64,000 bases of DNA from DATKDF01 sp963752045 (GTDB taxonomy: Bacteria; Acidobacteriota; Vicinamibacteria; Vicinamibacterales; SCN-69-37): NCBI GenBank assembly GCA_963752045.1, contig CAVVWN010000014.1, positions 372,001-436,000 on the forward strand. The letters are read 5' to 3'. Position 1 is the first letter of the stretch; every line of letters starts with the position of its first letter. The notes under the pieces were generated by a model, which was not told the origin of the DNA, searched no databases, and was given only the letters and a program-made list of their open reading frames with translations. Shown here one piece after another: positions 16,773-26,080 of the stretch. Made by a program: the position numbers and the translations under genes.

Positions 16773-17885
16773 GTGACCGACATCTTCGAACTTACCGACG
16801 ACCTTGGACCGGCAAAGGTCATCCATGTCTCGGAGCCCGCGCTCGGCCTGCGGGGCGTGCTCGTCGTCGACAACGTGGCCCGGGGACCGTCGATCGGCGG
16901 GCTGCGCATGGCGCCGGACGTGACGGTCAAGGAGTGCGCGCGGCTGGCCCGCGCGATGACGCTCAAGAACTCGGCCGCCGGCCTCGCCCACGGCGGCGGC
17001 AAGTCCGTGCTCTCGGGCGACCCCCGCATGCCGGGCGAGCGGAAGGAACGGCTCATTCGCGCCTTCGCGCACGCCCTCAGGAACGAAACCGACTACATCT
17101 TCGGGCCCGACATGGGCACCGACGAGACCTGCATGGCGTGGGTGAAAGACGAGATCGGCCGCGCCGTCGGCCTTCCGGCGTCGATCGGCGGTATCCCGCT
17201 CGACGAGATTGGCGCGACCGGCTGGGGCCTGTCGCACGCGGCTGACGTGGCTGCGCCCTTCTGCGATCTGTCGCTCAGCGGCGCGCGCGTCGCCATTCAG
17301 GGCTTTGGCGCGGTCGGCAGACACGCGGCGCGCTTCCTCGTCGAACGGGGCGCGCGGCTCGTGGCCGCATCAGACTCGCGCGGAACCATCGTCGATGCGG
17401 CCGGCATCGATGTTCTCAGGCTGGCCGCAATCAAGGACGAGGGCGGATCCGTCGGCGACTACCCCGGCGCGTCGATGGAGGATGTGGACGCCATCATCGA
17501 CGTCGAGTGCGACATCTGGATTCCGGCGGCGAGGCCCGACGTGATTCGAGAGGACAACGTGGCGCGGCTTCGTACGAAGCTCGTGCTGCAAGGCGCGAAC
17601 ATTCCGTTCACGATCGGCGCCGAGCGGACGCTGCACGAGCGCGGCGTGATCGTCGTGCCGGACTTCATCGCCAACGCCGGCGGTGTCATCGCGGCGGCCA
17701 TGGAGTATCGCGGCGCCACCGAGTCGCAGGCGTTTCAGGTGATCGAGGAGAAGATTCGAGAGAACACCCGGGCCGTCCTCGAGCGGGCGAAGGAAACGAA
17801 GGCGCCGCCGCGGGAAGCCGCTGTTGCGCTCGCCGAATCCCGCGTCAGGGACGCGATGCGCTACCGCCGGTTCGGCGTGATGTGA
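16773..17885 (+). CDS. Glu/Leu/Phe/Val dehydrogenase family protein
   Basis: A 370-residue NAD(P)-dependent amino acid dehydrogenase. The start is taken as GTG 16773 (TDIFELTDDLGPAKVIHV), preceded by GGAGGCG. The catalytic domain contains GLRMAPDVTVKECARLARAMTLKNSAAGLAHGGGKSV, with the two family lysines in MTLKN and GGGKS. The Rossmann domain shows VAIQGFGAVGRHAARFLVERGA, then VPDFIANAGGVIAAAMEYRG. Its length and the GGLR...AHGGGK motifs are nearer leucine/valine dehydrogenase than hexameric GDH, but substrate preference cannot be called. It would link branched-chain amino acids to 2-oxo acids with ammonia release. It appears monocistronic. Confidence 0.9.
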   Translation: MTDIFELTDDLGPAKVIHVSEPALGLRGVLVVDNVARGPSIGGLRMAPDVTVKECARLARAMTLKNSAAGLAHGGGKSVLSGDPRMPGERKERLIRAFAHALRNETDYIFGPDMGTDETCMAWVKDEIGRAVGLPASIGGIPLDEIGATGWGLSHAADVAAPFCDLSLSGARVAIQGFGAVGRHAARFLVERGARLVAASDSRGTIVDAAGIDVLRLAAIKDEGGSVGDYPGASMEDVDAIIDVECDIWIPAARPDVIREDNVARLRTKLVLQGANIPFTIGAERTLHERGVIVVPDFIANAGGVIAAAMEYRGATESQAFQVIEEKIRENTRAVLERAKETKAPPREAAVALAESRVRDAMRYRRFGVM

Positions 17886-17987
17886 GGGCGTGTCCGCACG
17901 CGGAGCCCGTTCCGCCTGCCAAGCGCGACGGTCTTCTGCTCCCTTTGCCCTTCTACAGTCCGGGAGCGCCAGGCCGATACACCGAAC

Positions 17988-18203
17988 ATGAAGCGCATCA
18001 CCAGCGACGTCGTCGACGTCCCTCCTCCCGTTCCGGCCCTCGACCGGCGGCGGACACCCGACCGCCGCACTGACTGGCGCGGCGGGCGGCGCGACAGCGA
18101 CTGGCAGGACCGGCCAATCGGCGGCCTCGACCGGCTCGAGGAACGCAGGCGCCGCCGCGGCTCGCTCGTTCGGAAGGCCATGTCCGTCCTGAGCCTCTGG
18201 TAA
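17988..18203 (+). CDS. Small basic hypothetical protein
   Basis: A 71-residue open frame, very rich in Arg and Asp (DRRRTPDRRTDWRGGRRDSDW, then LDRLEERRRRRGSLVRKAMSVLSLW). It sits alone between the dehydrogenase and the second ADOP gene on the same strand. No domain is recognised. The D-R-R-x-x-W-R-G-G-R-R pattern looks designed rather than random and suggests a nucleic-acid-binding or intrinsically disordered small protein. The ribosome-binding site is weak, so expression is uncertain. Confidence 0.45.
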   Translation: MKRITSDVVDVPPPVPALDRRRTPDRRTDWRGGRRDSDWQDRPIGGLDRLEERRRRRGSLVRKAMSVLSLW

Positions 18204-18266
18204 CACACCCGCCGTCGTCCGGTCCGGGCCACCAACCACCGGCCGGTGAGGCTCGTCTCATGTTCC

Positions 18267-20720
18267 ATGATCGAGGACCTCACCTCCGCCTTCCGTTCGC
18301 TTCGGGCCTCGAAGACCTTCACCGCCGTCGCCCTCACGGTGCTTGCCCTCGGCATTGGAGCCAGCACGGCCATCTTCTCCGTTGTCGACGCCGTCGTCCT
18401 GCGCGGGCTGCCCTTCGACGAGCACGACCGACTCGTGGCCGTTGGCGAGCGGCGGCCGCCCAACCCTGACTTCCCGCAGCCACCGGGCCGCGACCCCGAC
18501 GCGCTCTCGAGCGCCTCGCCGCAGAACTACATGGACTGGGCAGACCGGCAGCAGGTCTTCGAGTCGATGGCGGCCGTGGCCGGCGGCCGGCTGACGCTGC
18601 GCGAGCCTGGCGGGCAGCCGGAGGAGCTCATCGCACAGCGGGTGACGGCCGGATTCTTCGACGTGCTGCGCGCACGCCCCCGGATCGGGCAGCCGTTCAC
18701 GGCCGAGAACGAGGTCGACGGCAACCACCGGGTCGCCGTGCTCAGCGACGGGCTCTGGCGTCGGCGTTTCGGCGGCGACCCGGCGATCATCGGCCGGACG
18801 ATTCCGCTCGATGCCGGCGCGTTCGAGGTGATTGGCGTCATGGGACCGGAGTTCGCCTATCCGGTGGCCAGCGCCAGCTCCACCGAGATCTGGGTGCCGT
18901 ACGTCGTGCCGGTCGACGAGCGCATTCGGCATCCGGACAACGTCAGCATCTATCTGCAGTCGATCGCGCGTCTCGAGGACGGGGTCTCGCTCGACCAGGC
19001 CCAGGCGAACATGGATCAGATTGCGGCCGCGCTCGAGCAGGAGCATCCCGACTGGAACAAGGACAACCTCGTCGGTGTCCGTTCGCTTCACGATCACATC
19101 GTCGGCGCGCGGACGAGACAGTGGATGCTGCTGCTTCTGGGCGCGGTCGCGCTCGTGCTGCTCATTGCCTGCGCGAACGTGGCGAACCTGCTGCTTGCGC
19201 GCGCCTCGTCGCGCGAGCGCGAGATCGGCATTCGCGCCGCGATGGGTGCCGGGCGCTGGCGGCTGATGCGGCAGCTGCTGGTCGAAAGCCTCGTGCTGTC
19301 GGCGCTCGGCACCGCGCTCGCGCTCGTGCTGGCCTGGTGGGGTGTTGGCGTGCTGCGCGGCGCCATGCCCGAGGGCGTTCCCCGCGTGGCGTCGATCGCC
19401 GTCGACCTGCGCGTGCTCCTGGGAGCCGCCGCGCTCGCGCTTCTCACCGGCCTGGGTTTCGGCCTTCTGCCCGCGCTCCAGCTTTCACGTCCGGACGTGA
19501 CGAACGCGCTCAAGGAAGGGGCCCGAGGTACGAGCAGCGGCAGCGCCGCCCGCCGCGTCCGCAGCCTGCTCGTCGTCGCCGAAGTCGCGCTGGCCGTCGT
19601 GCTCCTCGTCGGGGCCGCGCTCTTCATCGGCAGTTTTCGCACGCTCATGCGCATCGACCCCGGTTTCGACAGCGCGAACGTGCTGACGGCCGCGCTCTAT
19701 CCGCGCTTCGAGCCACGGGAGGCCGACGAGCCGCTCCCCGACTACGGACCGGAGATCGCGCGCATACTCGAACGCGTCGGCCAGATGCCTGGCGTGACGC
19801 ACGCGTCGGCGATATCCGGCGGCATGCCGCTCGGCGGCAGCATGAGCATCACGTCCATCACGATCGCCGGCCGCGAGATCCCACGCGAAGACCGCGGCAT
19901 CAGCATCCGGCGCGTGACGCCCGACTACCATCGCGCGATGCGCATTCCGCTCGTCGCAGGACGGTACCTCGAACCGACCGACGGCGAGGCCGGCCAGCAG
20001 GTGGTGGTCATCAACGAGGCGGCGGCGAAGAAATACTTCCCCGGCGAGAACCCGGTCGGGCGGACCGTCGGCATCAACGGCGACCGGCTCGTCGTCGGCG
20101 TCGTGGGCGACGTCTATCAGAGCAGCCTCGAAACCGAACCGCGCACCGAAGCCTACACGGCGATGGCGCAGGGCACGACGGTCTTCAGCGAGCTCGTCAT
20201 CAAGACGTCCGGCGAGCCCTACGAGGTCCTCCCTGCCCTGAAGGCCGCGGTGTTCGACGTGCTGCCGAACGTGCCGCTCACGCGCATCCGGACCATGGAC
20301 GAGCTTCTGGCCTCACGGGTCGCCCAGCGGCGCTTCAACATGCTGCTGCTCTCGCTCTTCGGGCTGCTCGGCCTCGTCATCGCGGCCGTGGGCATCTACG
20401 GGGTCCTCGCCTATGTCGTCTCGCACCGCACGAGGGAGATCGGCGTGCGGATGGCGCTCGGCGCCACGCAGGCGTCGGTCGTTGGCCTCGTGCTTCGAAG
20501 CGCCGGCCTGCTCGTGGCCGCCGGCTTCGCGGTGGGTGGCATCGCGGCGTGGTACCTCAGCGCGACGGCCGAAGCGTTCCTGTTCCGCACGGACACGGCC
20601 GACCCGCGTGTCTTTCTGGCCGCCGTCGGCACGCTCGCCGCGGCTGCCCTCGTGGCGGCTGCGGTTCCCGCGCGCCGTGCGGCCAGCGTGGACCCGATGG
20701 TCGCCCTGCGCGCCGAGTAG
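18267..20720 (+). CDS. ADOP-family permease (FtsX/MacB-like, duplicated)
   Basis: About 817 residues from ATG 18267 (MIEDLTSAFRSLRASKTFTAVALTVLALGIGASTAIFSVVDAVVLRGLPF), which gives the typical ADOP beginning; a further ATG-like start 7 codons upstream is less likely. The order is TM1, periplasmic MacB_PCD domain with GLWRRRFGGDPAIIGRTI, a first FtsX domain (LLIACANVANLLLARASSREREIGIRAAMGAGR), a second periplasmic domain, and a C-terminal FtsX domain (GIYGVLAYVVSHRTREIGVRMALGA), ending VPARRAASVDPMVALRAE. Unlike the copy at 10.6 kb it lacks the N-terminal helical extension and has no PadR partner. It is otherwise intact. Confidence 0.9.
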   Translation: MIEDLTSAFRSLRASKTFTAVALTVLALGIGASTAIFSVVDAVVLRGLPFDEHDRLVAVGERRPPNPDFPQPPGRDPDALSSASPQNYMDWADRQQVFESMAAVAGGRLTLREPGGQPEELIAQRVTAGFFDVLRARPRIGQPFTAENEVDGNHRVAVLSDGLWRRRFGGDPAIIGRTIPLDAGAFEVIGVMGPEFAYPVASASSTEIWVPYVVPVDERIRHPDNVSIYLQSIARLEDGVSLDQAQANMDQIAAALEQEHPDWNKDNLVGVRSLHDHIVGARTRQWMLLLLGAVALVLLIACANVANLLLARASSREREIGIRAAMGAGRWRLMRQLLVESLVLSALGTALALVLAWWGVGVLRGAMPEGVPRVASIAVDLRVLLGAAALALLTGLGFGLLPALQLSRPDVTNALKEGARGTSSGSAARRVRSLLVVAEVALAVVLLVGAALFIGSFRTLMRIDPGFDSANVLTAALYPRFEPREADEPLPDYGPEIARILERVGQMPGVTHASAISGGMPLGGSMSITSITIAGREIPREDRGISIRRVTPDYHRAMRIPLVAGRYLEPTDGEAGQQVVVINEAAAKKYFPGENPVGRTVGINGDRLVVGVVGDVYQSSLETEPRTEAYTAMAQGTTVFSELVIKTSGEPYEVLPALKAAVFDVLPNVPLTRIRTMDELLASRVAQRRFNMLLLSLFGLLGLVIAAVGIYGVLAYVVSHRTREIGVRMALGATQASVVGLVLRSAGLLVAAGFAVGGIAAWYLSATAEAFLFRTDTADPRVFLAAVGTLAAAALVAAAVPARRAASVDPMVALRAE

Positions 20721-20723
20721 CGC

Positions 20724-22847
20724 CTACGAGTCGGCCCGCTCCTCGGGCTCGAACACGATGCCGGCGCTTTCGCGCGCGAGCGCGGCGGCCCGGCGAGCCT
20801 CGTCCTGCAGGGCCTGCTGCGCGCGGAAGGGCGCCTCGCCGCGCGGACGCTTGCGGCGTCGGTACGTGCCGTCGGGCTCGAGCCACCGGCTCTTGACCGT
20901 GTCGCCGAACATCGCACGCAGCGCGAACATCACCTTCGCCTTGTGCTCGGGCCGCTCCACGGGGAAGAGGAGCTCCACGCGCTTGTCGAGGTTCCGCGTC
21001 ATCCAGTCGGCGCTCGACAGGTACACCTCGTCGTCTCCGCCGTTCGAAAAGTAGTAGATCCTCGAATGCTCGAGGAAGCGGTCGACGACCGAGACCACCT
21101 CGATGTTCTCGCTCGCGCCGCGCACGCCCGGCCGCAGCGCGCAGATCCCGCGGACGTTCAGGCGGATGCGAACACCGGCGCGGGACGCCGCGTAGAGCGC
21201 CTCGATGATCTCGTGGTCGATGAGCGAGTTCATCTTGGCGACGATCTCGGCGGGCTGGCCGCCCAGGGCCCGGCGCCGCTCGCGGTCGATGAGCTTGAGG
21301 AACCGCTGCCGCAGGCCGGTCGGCGCCATGACGAGCTTGCGAAGCCGCGGCGGGTCGGAATACCCGGTGAGCGCGTTGAAGAACGCGCTGGCGTCTTCGG
21401 CGATCGGCTGCGAGGTCGTGAGCAACCCGAAGTCCGTGTACACGCGCGCGGTGCGATCGTTGTAGTTGCCCGTGCCCAGATGGATGTAGCGGCGAAAGCC
21501 CTGGGGCGTACGCCTGACGACGAGGCAGATCTTCGAGTGGACTTTGTAGCCGCGAACACCGTAGATGACGTGCGCACCCGCGCCTTCGAGCGCGCGGGCC
21601 CACTGGATGTTGCGTTCCTCGTCGAAGCGCGCCGTGAGCTCCACGAGCACCGTGACCTGCTTGTTGCGCTCGGCCGCCCGCTGCAGACTGGCGATGAGCG
21701 GAGACCCCGCGCTCGTCCGGTAGAGCGTCAGCTTGACGGCGAGCACCTCGGGGTCGTCGGCGGCACGGGCCACGAGCGCGTTGACCGGATCGAAGGCGTC
21801 GTACGGATGATGCAGCAGCACGTCGCCGCGGTCCAGCACGGAAAAGATGTCCGCCTGTTCGCCGGCGAGGACGTTCACAGGTTGCACGGGCGGATCGCGG
21901 AGCTCGTTGAAGCCCGCGAGCTCCACGAACCCCGTGAGGACGCGCAGATCCAGCGGGCCGGGCACGGCGTACACCGCCTGCGACTCCACGTCGAGGCGCC
22001 GGCTGACGAGCGCCACCAGTTCCTCGGAGGCCGATGCCTCCACTTCCAGGCGGACCACGTCGCTGCGTCGCCGCCAGCGGAGCTGGCGCTCGACGACTTC
22101 GAGCTGCGTGCGGCCGCCCTCGTCGTCGAACTCCAGCTCGGCGTCGCGCGCGAGGCGGATGACGGCGGTCTCGAGGATCTGCTGGCCGACGAAGAGCTCG
22201 GCGAGATGCGCCCGGACCACGTCTTCGAGCAGCACGAACGTCATGCCCTCGGCCTCGGCGATCTGCATCAACCGCGCGAGCCCGGGCGGCACCTGCACGA
22301 TGGCGAGCCGTTCGTCGCCCTCGCCCTCGCCATCCTCGGGCGGGAGTCGAACGGCGATATTCAGGCTGAGCGACGAGAGGAGCGGGAAAGGGCGCGCGGC
22401 ATCGATCGCGAGCGGCGTCAGCACCGGAAGAACGTCGCTCCTGAAGTAAGCGGTGAGCGCGGCCCGGCGCGCCTCGGAAAGCTCGCCAAACGGCAGGAGA
22501 CGAACGCCCGCCGCGGCGAGGGCCGGCAGCAGGTCCGCGGTGACCAGCCGGTAGAGCTCGGCCACGAAGGCGTGCGCGCGGATGGCGACGGCGTCGAACT
22601 GCTGCGCTGGCGTCAGGCCGGCCAGGTCCGGCGCCGTCCTGCCTTCCGCGACGGCGTGCTCGAGGCCCGCCACACGCACCATGAAGAACTCGTCGAGGTT
22701 CGATGCCGCAATCGCCGCGAACTTCACGCGCTCGAGGAGCGGCACCGCGGCGTCGGCGGCCTCTTCGAGCACGCGCTCGTTGAAGGCGAGCCACGAGAGC
22801 TCGCGATTGAAGAACAGGGCGCTGTCGTGGGCGTGCGGCCGTTTCAT
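20724..22847 (-). CDS. ppk1: Polyphosphate kinase 1
   Basis: A 707-residue enzyme making inorganic polyphosphate reversibly from ATP. It starts at ATG 22847 (KRPHAHDSALFFNRELSWLAFNERVLEEA, the usual N-domain). Other landmarks are YRTSAGSPLIASLQRAAERNKQVTVLVELTARFDEERNIQWARALE, the autophosphorylated histidine in GYKVHSKICL (His437), and the second PLD-like site HLGTGNYNDRTARVYTDFGL. The C-domain includes DEVYLSSADWMTRNLDKRVELLFPV. The start codon overlaps the ppx stop (ATGA), so synthesis and degradation of polyphosphate are co-translated. A last basic tail of about 55 residues (YRRRKRPRG...) is longer than in E. coli. Confidence 0.95.
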   Translation of the reverse strand: MKRPHAHDSALFFNRELSWLAFNERVLEEAADAAVPLLERVKFAAIAASNLDEFFMVRVAGLEHAVAEGRTAPDLAGLTPAQQFDAVAIRAHAFVAELYRLVTADLLPALAAAGVRLLPFGELSEARRAALTAYFRSDVLPVLTPLAIDAARPFPLLSSLSLNIAVRLPPEDGEGEGDERLAIVQVPPGLARLMQIAEAEGMTFVLLEDVVRAHLAELFVGQQILETAVIRLARDAELEFDDEGGRTQLEVVERQLRWRRRSDVVRLEVEASASEELVALVSRRLDVESQAVYAVPGPLDLRVLTGFVELAGFNELRDPPVQPVNVLAGEQADIFSVLDRGDVLLHHPYDAFDPVNALVARAADDPEVLAVKLTLYRTSAGSPLIASLQRAAERNKQVTVLVELTARFDEERNIQWARALEGAGAHVIYGVRGYKVHSKICLVVRRTPQGFRRYIHLGTGNYNDRTARVYTDFGLLTTSQPIAEDASAFFNALTGYSDPPRLRKLVMAPTGLRQRFLKLIDRERRRALGGQPAEIVAKMNSLIDHEIIEALYAASRAGVRIRLNVRGICALRPGVRGASENIEVVSVVDRFLEHSRIYYFSNGGDDEVYLSSADWMTRNLDKRVELLFPVERPEHKAKVMFALRAMFGDTVKSRWLEPDGTYRRRKRPRGEAPFRAQQALQDEARRAAALARESAGIVFEPEERADS

Positions 22848-24412
22848 CCCACGACTCCCGTGCCCCTGATGATCAACTCGCGGCCGAAGACTTCGGTGAA
22901 CATGTCGGCCCGGGCCGCCGCCGCCATGAGCTCCATGGTGATGTCGCCCGCGCCGTCCACTTCGAGCACCCACGTCTTCTCCGTGCGCACCAGCCGCACG
23001 TCCCGTACTTTCTGCAGGTGCTCGGCATCGAGCGCGTTGGCCACCCGCAGGATGGCCGAGAGCTTGCTCACGAGCAGGCGGTCCTGATGGTCGAGCTCGA
23101 CATACGGCAGGTGGCTCCGACGAGGCGTGCCGCGCCGGTGATACCGCGCGATGTTCGAGACGACTGCCGTCTCCTCGTCCGACAGGCCGAAGATCTGTGA
23201 CGCGGCCAGCAGGTACTGCGAGTGCTTGTGGTGCGCGCGCAGGCTGACGTAGATGCCGATGTCGTGCAGGAGGCCCGCCGTCTGCAGCAGCAGACGATCG
23301 CGGTCGGTCAGGCCGTGCTCCTCGCGAAGCTCCTCGAAGAGCCGCGTGGCCAGAACGGCCACGTGCCGGCCGTGCGCGCGGTCGAACTGAAAGCGCTCGC
23401 CCACGGCCTCCGCGCTCGCGAGCACCTGGCGTTCGAAGTCTCCGGCGCCTTCACCGCCCCCCGGCGCGAGCAGATCGAGCAGCAGGCCGGCCCGTAACGA
23501 GGCGTCGGACACCACGACCCGCCGGGCCGTGGTCTCCGAGAGCAGCGTGCGATAGACCAGCAGGGCCGGCACGAGCGTCTCGGCCTCGACCGCCGGTAGT
23601 CGAAACCGGCCGACCAGCCCCTCGTCGTCGAGCCGCTCGACGTCGTCGCAGAAGGTCAGGAACGCCTCGCGCGGGATCTCGCGGACGCCGTCGCCGCCCT
23701 TGAGATCCTGAATCTCGGAGGCTGCCAACCGCACGTCGCCGCCGATGGCCACCATCTGCGTCACGCGTCGCAGCGGAATCTCCACGCGGATCTGATCGAT
23801 GACGTTGGCGATCGAGCGCCGGAGCAGCGCCACTTGAATATCGTGCCGGTGCCGGCGCAGATCGAGCTGCTGGCGCAGCCGCACGGCGCCGAGCGCGTAG
23901 ACGCCCGAGCGGCTCGGCTGCCCCCGCTCGAGCAACGTCAGGCTGGTGCTGCCTCCGCCCACTTCGACGAGCAGCGTCCAGGCGCCTTCGAGCACGGGGT
24001 GGCGGCCGAGCGCGTGCCGCACGGCCATGTAGATGAGCCGGCTCTCTTCGGCTTCGTTGATGATCTCGAAGCCGATGCCGGTGTGCCGGCCGATGCGGTC
24101 GAGGAAGAGCTCGCCGTTGCGGGCCTCGCGCACGGCGCTCGTCGCGACGGCGCGGATGCGGCCGACGCCATGGCTGTCGATGATCTCCCGGAAACCCTCG
24201 AGCGCGGAGAACGCCGCGTCCCACGTCCGCGGGCGAATGAGCCCGCCGGAGAACGTGTCACGGCCGAGCAGCACTCCACGCGAGGCCTCCGTGATGACGC
24301 GAATCGGCTCGCCCGGCGCGGCCTCGGCAATGACCAGCCGGACGGCGCTCGCGCCCATGTCGAGTACGGCGACCAGGCCGTCGGCGGCGATCCTGGATGC
24401 GTGTTCTTCCAC
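22844..24412 (-). CDS. ppx: Ppx/GppA exopolyphosphatase with C-terminal HD-type domain
   Basis: A 522-residue protein of the ASKHA superfamily. The N-domain begins VAVLDMGASAVRLVIAEAAPGEPIRVITEA, with the phosphate-1 loop and the conserved A-x-TSAVREARNGELFLDRI and INEAEESRLIYMAV motifs; the phosphate-2 loop is WTLLVEVGGGSTSLTLL. The C-terminal part (HVAVLATRLFEEL, LLHDIGIYVSLRAHHKHSQYLLA) is the HD-like domain of long GppA/Ppx proteins. Such enzymes remove terminal phosphates from polyphosphate or hydrolyse pppGpp. Overlap with ppk1 argues for polyphosphate. It is the first gene of a two-gene unit. Confidence 0.9.
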   Translation of the reverse strand: MEEHASRIAADGLVAVLDMGASAVRLVIAEAAPGEPIRVITEASRGVLLGRDTFSGGLIRPRTWDAAFSALEGFREIIDSHGVGRIRAVATSAVREARNGELFLDRIGRHTGIGFEIINEAEESRLIYMAVRHALGRHPVLEGAWTLLVEVGGGSTSLTLLERGQPSRSGVYALGAVRLRQQLDLRRHRHDIQVALLRRSIANVIDQIRVEIPLRRVTQMVAIGGDVRLAASEIQDLKGGDGVREIPREAFLTFCDDVERLDDEGLVGRFRLPAVEAETLVPALLVYRTLLSETTARRVVVSDASLRAGLLLDLLAPGGGEGAGDFERQVLASAEAVGERFQFDRAHGRHVAVLATRLFEELREEHGLTDRDRLLLQTAGLLHDIGIYVSLRAHHKHSQYLLAASQIFGLSDEETAVVSNIARYHRRGTPRRSHLPYVELDHQDRLLVSKLSAILRVANALDAEHLQKVRDVRLVRTEKTWVLEVDGAGDITMELMAAAARADMFTEVFGRELIIRGTGVVG

Positions 24413-24486
24413 CGCCCCTGATGTTAGCTGAAGGGCGGGACACCGGTCCGTTACGCATGTAACGGGCGCCCGGCCGGCGGCTCGTT

Positions 24487-24603
24487 CAGTCGAGGTCGCG
24501 AAGTTCCTCGTCGAGCCGGGCCTCGACGTCAGCCGGGAGGACAGGCGGGGACGCCTCTCCGACGGCCCGAGGACCGGGCCCCCGGGTGGCTTGGACGAGG
24601 CAA
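24487..24603 (-). pseudogene. Orphan 3' end of a ccmH-like gene
   Basis: Just downstream of mscL the reverse strand reads ...VLPADVEARLDEELRDLD and stop (24487-24489). This is nearly the same as the end of the intact CcmH encoded at 26080 (PAGVEARLDDELRDLD). Upstream of this tail the frame has no recognisable CcmH body and runs into mscL. I read it as the leftover of a duplicated or rearranged ccmH gene, into whose body the mscL segment has come. The tail itself is too short to be a gene. Confidence 0.6.
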
Positions 24604-24612
24604 GACGCCAGC

Positions 24613-25041
24613 TCAGCGCCGCGCCAGCAGGTCGCGGATCTCGGTGAGCAGCACTTCCTCTTTCGTCGGCGCGGGCGGGGCCGCCGGCGCCGCTTCTTCC
24701 TTCCGCTTCAGGCTGTTCATCGCCCGTACGACGAGGAAGAGCGCGAAGGCGACGATCAGGAAGTTCACGAGGGCGTTGAGCAATACGCCGTAGCCCACCG
24801 TCACCGCGCCGGCTTCCTTCGCGGCGGCGAGCGACGCGTAGGGACCCGGCGTTGCGCCCTCGCGAAGCAGCATGAACTGATTCGAGAAGTCAGCGCCGCC
24901 GAGGGCAAGGCCAATCATCGGCATCAGCACGTCACCGACGAAGCTTGTGACGATGCCGCCGAAGGCCGCACCGATGACGATGCCAACTGCCATGTCGACG
25001 ACGTTTCCGCGCATGGCGAAAGTCTTGAATTCCTTCAGCAT
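24613..25041 (-). CDS. mscL: Large-conductance mechanosensitive channel
   Basis: A 142-residue inner-membrane channel that opens under membrane tension to release solutes during hypo-osmotic shock. It shows the family N-terminus MLKEFKTFAMRGNVVDMAVGIVIGAAFGGIVTSFVGDVLMPMIG, a short periplasmic loop, TM2 (LLNALVNFLIVAFALFLVVRAMNSLKRK) and the C-terminal helix TKEEVLLTEIRDLLARR. Length is typical. The TM1 pore-lining residues are conserved. It stands apart from its neighbours by 97 bp upstream and by the orphan ccmH tail downstream. Confidence 0.95.
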   Translation of the reverse strand: MLKEFKTFAMRGNVVDMAVGIVIGAAFGGIVTSFVGDVLMPMIGLALGGADFSNQFMLLREGATPGPYASLAAAKEAGAVTVGYGVLLNALVNFLIVAFALFLVVRAMNSLKRKEEAAPAAPPAPTKEEVLLTEIRDLLARR

Positions 25042-25138
25042 TGCTCCATCCTCCCAGTCGGACCAGTTCCGTAACGACTGCGGTGGCCAGAATACGCGCG
25101 AAGACGGCTCGTGTCACCAGATGCGACAGTGGACGACG

Positions 25139-26080
25139 TCACCGGCTCGAGGCCGCACGGCGAATGAACGCCGCCAGCCGCCGGTCGCCGGCGTGCTCGG
25201 CCAGATCGGCCGCGGTCCGGCCGTCGAACCCTGGCGCGCCCGTTCCGACGATCGTCGTGTCGGCGCCGGCCGCGACGAGCGCGCGAGCCACCTGCGGCCT
25301 GCCGGCGACGACCGCCAGCATCAGCGCGCTGAGGTGGAACTTCGCGGTGTGATTGAGGTCGGCGCCATGCGCGACGAGCCACTTGACGGCCTCGAGTCGC
25401 CCGGCGTGGGCGGCGCGCATGAGCGCGGTCTGGCCATGCCCGTCGAGCGCGTTGATGTCATGGCCGGCGCGCACCATGCGCGAGAGCATCGCGATGTCGC
25501 CGGCGCGGGAGGCATGCTCCCAGTGCGGCCGCACGGTCAGCGGGCGCAGGCGGCCGGCCACCTCGTCATGGCCGGCCCGGACGGCCACCTCGAGCGGCGT
25601 CTCCATGTCGTCGATGCGCGCAATCGCGTTTGGATCCGCTCCGTGTTGCAGGAGCAGGTCGACCAGTGCGAGGTCGCCCTGCGCGGCTGCGGCATGGAGC
25701 GGCGTGTAGTCGTTGATTCCGCGCTGACCGACATCGGCGCCATGCGAGAGCAGCAGCCGGACGACCTCGCGAACGTCGGTGCGCACCGAGGCACCAGGCG
25801 CGGGCACGCCACTCGAGAGCGCCGCCATCAACGGCGGAAAGCCGTCGCCCGTGTGGCCATTCGGATCGGCACCGGCGTCGACCAGCTCGCCGATGAACGC
25901 AAGCGGGCTGTGGTAGATGGCGTACGTCAGGCAGAGCCCCATCGCCGGATCGGCCACGACGTTGGGAAAACCCTCGAGCGATCCGATTTCGGCCCGAAGC
26001 GCCGCCAGATCACCCGCACGAAACGCCGCATCGAGCCGGCGCCAGCGCGCCTGGCCGGCCTGCGAGGTGTCGGATGGCAT
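25139..26080 (-). CDS. Ankyrin-repeat protein
   Basis: About 313 residues starting at ATG 26080 (MPSDTSQAGQARWRRLDAAFRAGDLAALRAEIG). From about residue 60 it is made of seven or so ankyrin repeats, for example GHTGDGFPPLMAAL, GINDYTPLHAAAAQGDLALVDLLLQHGADPNA, MDDMETPLEVAVRAG-type units, GHGQTALMRAAHAGRLEAVKWLVAHGADLNH and HLSALMLAVVAGRPQVARALVAAGADT. There is no signal peptide, so it should be cytoplasmic. The start overlaps the ccmH stop (TGATG), so it is translationally coupled to it; whether it helps in cytochrome maturation is unknown. Ankyrin proteins generally act as protein-binding scaffolds. Confidence 0.85.
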   Translation of the reverse strand: MPSDTSQAGQARWRRLDAAFRAGDLAALRAEIGSLEGFPNVVADPAMGLCLTYAIYHSPLAFIGELVDAGADPNGHTGDGFPPLMAALSSGVPAPGASVRTDVREVVRLLLSHGADVGQRGINDYTPLHAAAAQGDLALVDLLLQHGADPNAIARIDDMETPLEVAVRAGHDEVAGRLRPLTVRPHWEHASRAGDIAMLSRMVRAGHDINALDGHGQTALMRAAHAGRLEAVKWLVAHGADLNHTAKFHLSALMLAVVAGRPQVARALVAAGADTTIVGTGAPGFDGRTAADLAEHAGDRRLAAFIRRAASSR

